Below are positions 7,959-9,660 of a stretch of 9,660 nt of DNA, in pieces. How positions within the stretch are numbered: the first letter of the stretch is position 1; each line of letters opens with the position of its first letter. Made by a program: the position numbers and the translations under genes. The notes beneath the pieces are model-generated. The model saw only the letters and a list, made by a program, of their open reading frames with translations, was not told the origin of the DNA and made no database searches. The stretch spans positions 1 through 9,660 of the forward strand of contig CAYXXN010000112.1 of the NCBI GenBank assembly GCA_964469055.1, read 5' to 3'. Origin of the DNA: CAYXXN01 sp964469055. Lineage in GTDB: Bacteria; Acidobacteriota; Thermoanaerobaculia; Multivoradales; JAHEKO01.

Positions 7959-7987
7959 AGAGTAGCGGGACTCGCACCCAGCGTCAA
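7959..7987 (-). promoter_or_regulatory. Candidate sigma70-type promoter for the leftward operon
   Basis: On the minus strand TTGACG (7987-7982) is followed after exactly 17 bases by TACTCT (7964-7959). The first hexamer matches the -35 consensus at five of six positions, and the second matches -10 at three of six. Transcription would begin near 7952, downstream of the GTG at 7977, and would give a leader of about 130 bases before GTG 7821. This agrees with the poor coding character of the first codons of the longer ligase frame. The evidence is motif matching only. Confidence 0.35.
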
Positions 7988-7998
7988 CGCCGCCGCTC

Positions 7999-8027
7999 TT
8001 GACAGGCTAGCGCCGGATCGAGAGGCT
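7999..8027 (+). promoter_or_regulatory. Possible -35 element for the rightward HTTM gene
   Basis: A perfect TTGACA lies at 7999-8004, about 40 bases before the TTG start at 8047, so it is well placed for a short-leader transcript. The base run 17 bases further on (GAGGCT at 8022-8027) is a poor -10, so only half a promoter is convincing. Together with the opposite-facing TTGACG at 7987-7982, it makes the 7822-8046 gap look like a divergent control region. Nothing else recognisable was found in that gap. Confidence 0.25.
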
Positions 8028-8046
8028 GGGGGCGAAGTCCCCTCCC

Positions 8047-9660
8047 TTGAACGATTCCGCACTCTCGCGGCAGCGCCTCTGGATTCCCTTGCTGCTAGCG
8101 GTGGTGTGGCTGGCGTTCGCTTACCTTGTCGCTCCCTGGCTCCTCGGAGCGCTCTACCGCGGTGAGCTGGAGGCGCCCTCGACGGAGCTGGGGCGACAGA
8201 TCGACGAGGCCCGTGCCCGGGCGCCCCTAGGGCACCACCTGGCACAGTGGTACTGGTTCGGCCTGTGGCCGATCGCGGCACTCGCGAGCTGGTGCGCCGT
8301 CGCTCGCCTGACCACCATGCCGGGCATCGTCACGAGGCATGTCTTCGGAGCAACGGCCACCTCGCTCGCGGGAATTCGGATCCTGGTTTGCGGTGTGTCG
8401 TTCCTGGTCGTGCTCGACGAGCACCTCCCGTCGACCGCCCTTCTGCCCCGCGCGCTCGTCGACTGGGACGGCGTGATCGGGCCGCTGCGCTTCGTGCCGG
8501 GCTTTCGCGCCCTGCTCACGAGCGCGCCGGCACTCGCCGGAATCGAGCTCCTCGCCCTCGGCGCGCTGCTGGCCGCCGGGCTCGGTTGGCGCACCCGAGT
8601 CACGCTGCCGCTGGCGACCTCCACAACCCTCCTCGTCGCCGGGATCCTGCGCTTCTACAGCCGCTTCTTCCACACCGGCCTGGTGCCGCTCCTGCTGCTC
8701 GTCGCGCTCTGTTTCACGCCCTGCGGTGATGCCCTGTCGTTGGATCGGCGCCGCCGTCCCGGCGCCGGCGATCCCGAGGCGCCCCGGCCGAGGTACGGCT
8801 GGTCACGCTGGCTCTGCTGGCTGGTGCTGGCGGCGAGCTACTTCGAAGCGGGGCTCTCGAAGCTGCGCAAGGGCGGCTTCCTCTGGTGGCATCCCGACAA
8901 CCTGCGCGACATCGTCCTGACCGACGGCTTGAACCCGATGCGTTTCGACTTCGACGGCGGGCTGCGATGGTTCGCGGCGCCGGATGCCTTCTTCGCGGCG
9001 ATGGGCCTCGGCGCTCTGGCGGTGGAGCTGGCGTACCCACTGGTCCTGGTGTCGCGGCGCGCGCGGCGCACCCTGCCGCTCGCTGCCGTCGCGATGCACG
9101 TGGGGATCCTGCTGCTGCAGAATGTCGCGTTCCTCGATCTCGTCGCTTTGCAACTGCTGTTCTTCGACTGGCGCTGGCTGCCCCGGCTCGTCGCACGCCG
9201 CCCGATCCCGGCGACGAGCCCGCCCGGCCCCCGCGACGGCGCGGAGATGGCGGTCGGCGCCCGGCGGGCGCGGAGGGCGGCAGCGGCTCTCCTGTTCGTG
9301 TGGGCGCTCCGGATCGAGTGCTTTCCGCTGACCTCGATGCAGATGTACGCCGGACGCGACACTTCGGGCACGGTCGAGTACGTGCGGGTGGACGCACGCC
9401 TCGCTCCCGGCGACACGATCCTGGCGCCCTTGGAGGAGGCCATCCCGGCGCTGGCGGACGCTCGCTACCGCCTGCTGTTGCGGCGCGGCTTCGAGAGCGA
9501 GCAGGGGCGCCGCATCGCGGTCGCCTACCTGCGGGCGGCCGGGCGCGCCCACAACGCGAAGGTCGCGCCGCCGCAGCGCATCGTGGCCTTCCACGTCGAG
9601 CTGCGGCGGTGGGATTTCAGGGGCGAGCCGGAGGCGAGCCGCGGCACGGGGGGTCCGGGG
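8047..9660 (+). CDS. HTTM-domain membrane protein (vitamin K-dependent gamma-carboxylase-like), partial
   Basis: At least 538 codons are open to the right window edge. Hydrophobic segments begin at about residues 12-33 and 68-88 and continue to about 425, giving a polytopic inner-membrane protein. HTTM-like marks are AGLSKL (268-273) followed by WWHPDNLRDI (280-289); VELAYPLVLV; MHVGILLLQNVAF starting at 350; FFDW (372-375); and FPLTSMQMYAG (426-436), recalling the FP...MYS motif of bacterial HTTM proteins. The region after about 436 is hydrophilic and probably a soluble domain. In vitamin K-dependent gamma-carboxylase the AG..KL segment holds the active-site lysine, and K272 would align with it. 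Most bacterial HTTM proteins have no known substrate, so carboxylation is not claimed. The stop at 8008-8010 bounds the frame. TTG 8047 is the first plausible start and precedes the first membrane segment, but no strong Shine-Dalgarno is seen. TTG 8089 or GTG 8101 would cut into that segment. DoxX-like or lipase-maturation-factor-like proteins are alternatives. Confidence 0.72.
   Translation, partial: MNDSALSRQRLWIPLLLAVVWLAFAYLVAPWLLGALYRGELEAPSTELGRQIDEARARAPLGHHLAQWYWFGLWPIAALASWCAVARLTTMPGIVTRHVFGATATSLAGIRILVCGVSFLVVLDEHLPSTALLPRALVDWDGVIGPLRFVPGFRALLTSAPALAGIELLALGALLAAGLGWRTRVTLPLATSTTLLVAGILRFYSRFFHTGLVPLLLLVALCFTPCGDALSLDRRRRPGAGDPEAPRPRYGWSRWLCWLVLAASYFEAGLSKLRKGGFLWWHPDNLRDIVLTDGLNPMRFDFDGGLRWFAAPDAFFAAMGLGALAVELAYPLVLVSRRARRTLPLAAVAMHVGILLLQNVAFLDLVALQLLFFDWRWLPRLVARRPIPATSPPGPRDGAEMAVGARRARRAAAALLFVWALRIECFPLTSMQMYAGRDTSGTVEYVRVDARLAPGDTILAPLEEAIPALADARYRLLLRRGFESEQGRRIAVAYLRAAGRAHNAKVAPPQRIVAFHVELRRWDFRGEPEASRGTGGPG

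Noticed and set aside
4109..8055. Both TTG-start genes (tamB and the HTTM gene) begin TTG AAC GAC/GAT (Met-Asn-Asp)
   Set aside because: Only eight of the first nine bases match between two unrelated genes, and the flanks do not match. This is most likely chance.
6167..8281. A 704-codon minus-strand frame spanning ispA, the ligase and the intergenic region
   Set aside because: It runs out of frame across two recognised genes and the divergent promoter region, and it is Arg/Ala/Pro-rich throughout.
8154..9594. Several minus-strand frames opposite the HTTM gene
   Set aside because: The plus frame has membrane segments and family motifs through its whole length. The opposite frames are low-complexity and mutually overlapping.

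Overview
The window is a GC-rich (roughly 70% by eye) chromosomal segment from a diderm (outer-membrane) bacterium. A TamB-type protein, the start of an Omp85/TamA-like outer-membrane protein and an O-antigen ligase-type membrane protein all require a second membrane. GTG and TTG starts and weak or absent Shine-Dalgarno sequences are common here. The style would fit Acidobacteriota (for example Thermoanaerobaculia) or a similar high-GC diderm phylum, but the taxonomic guess is weak. No rRNA, tRNA, CRISPR array, insertion sequence or phage gene was seen.

Positions 1-7821 hold six consecutive minus-strand genes that read like one operon. In order of transcription they are: an O-antigen ligase/polymerase (7821-6622); a short-chain polyprenyl diphosphate synthase, ispA-like (6632-5736); a TlyA-type rRNA methyltransferase (5739-5014); NAD kinase (5017-4169); a 1303-residue TamB (4123-212); and the first 79 codons of an Omp85/TamA-like outer-membrane protein (237 to the window edge). 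Four of the five junctions overlap, by 11, 4, 4 and 26 bases. The exception is nadK-tamB, whose 45-base gap is largely filled by a hairpin with two perfect 9-bp arms.

Positions 7822-8046 are a divergent intergenic region with promoter-like hexamers pointing both ways. From 8047 to the window end a plus-strand gene encodes a polytopic membrane protein of the HTTM (vitamin K-dependent gamma-carboxylase-like) type. It has a TTG start and is cut by the right edge.

The leftward operon mixes the old isoprenoid/TlyA/NAD-kinase neighbourhood with envelope assembly. IspA makes the prenyl diphosphate precursor of undecaprenyl carriers, the ligase uses undecaprenyl-linked glycans, and TamB with its Omp85 partner serves the outer membrane. 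The functional link is an inference from gene order. No clearly new system was found. The best leads are the nadK-tamB hairpin, the overlapping tamB-Omp85 junction, and the HTTM protein with its conserved lysine and unidentified C-terminal domain.
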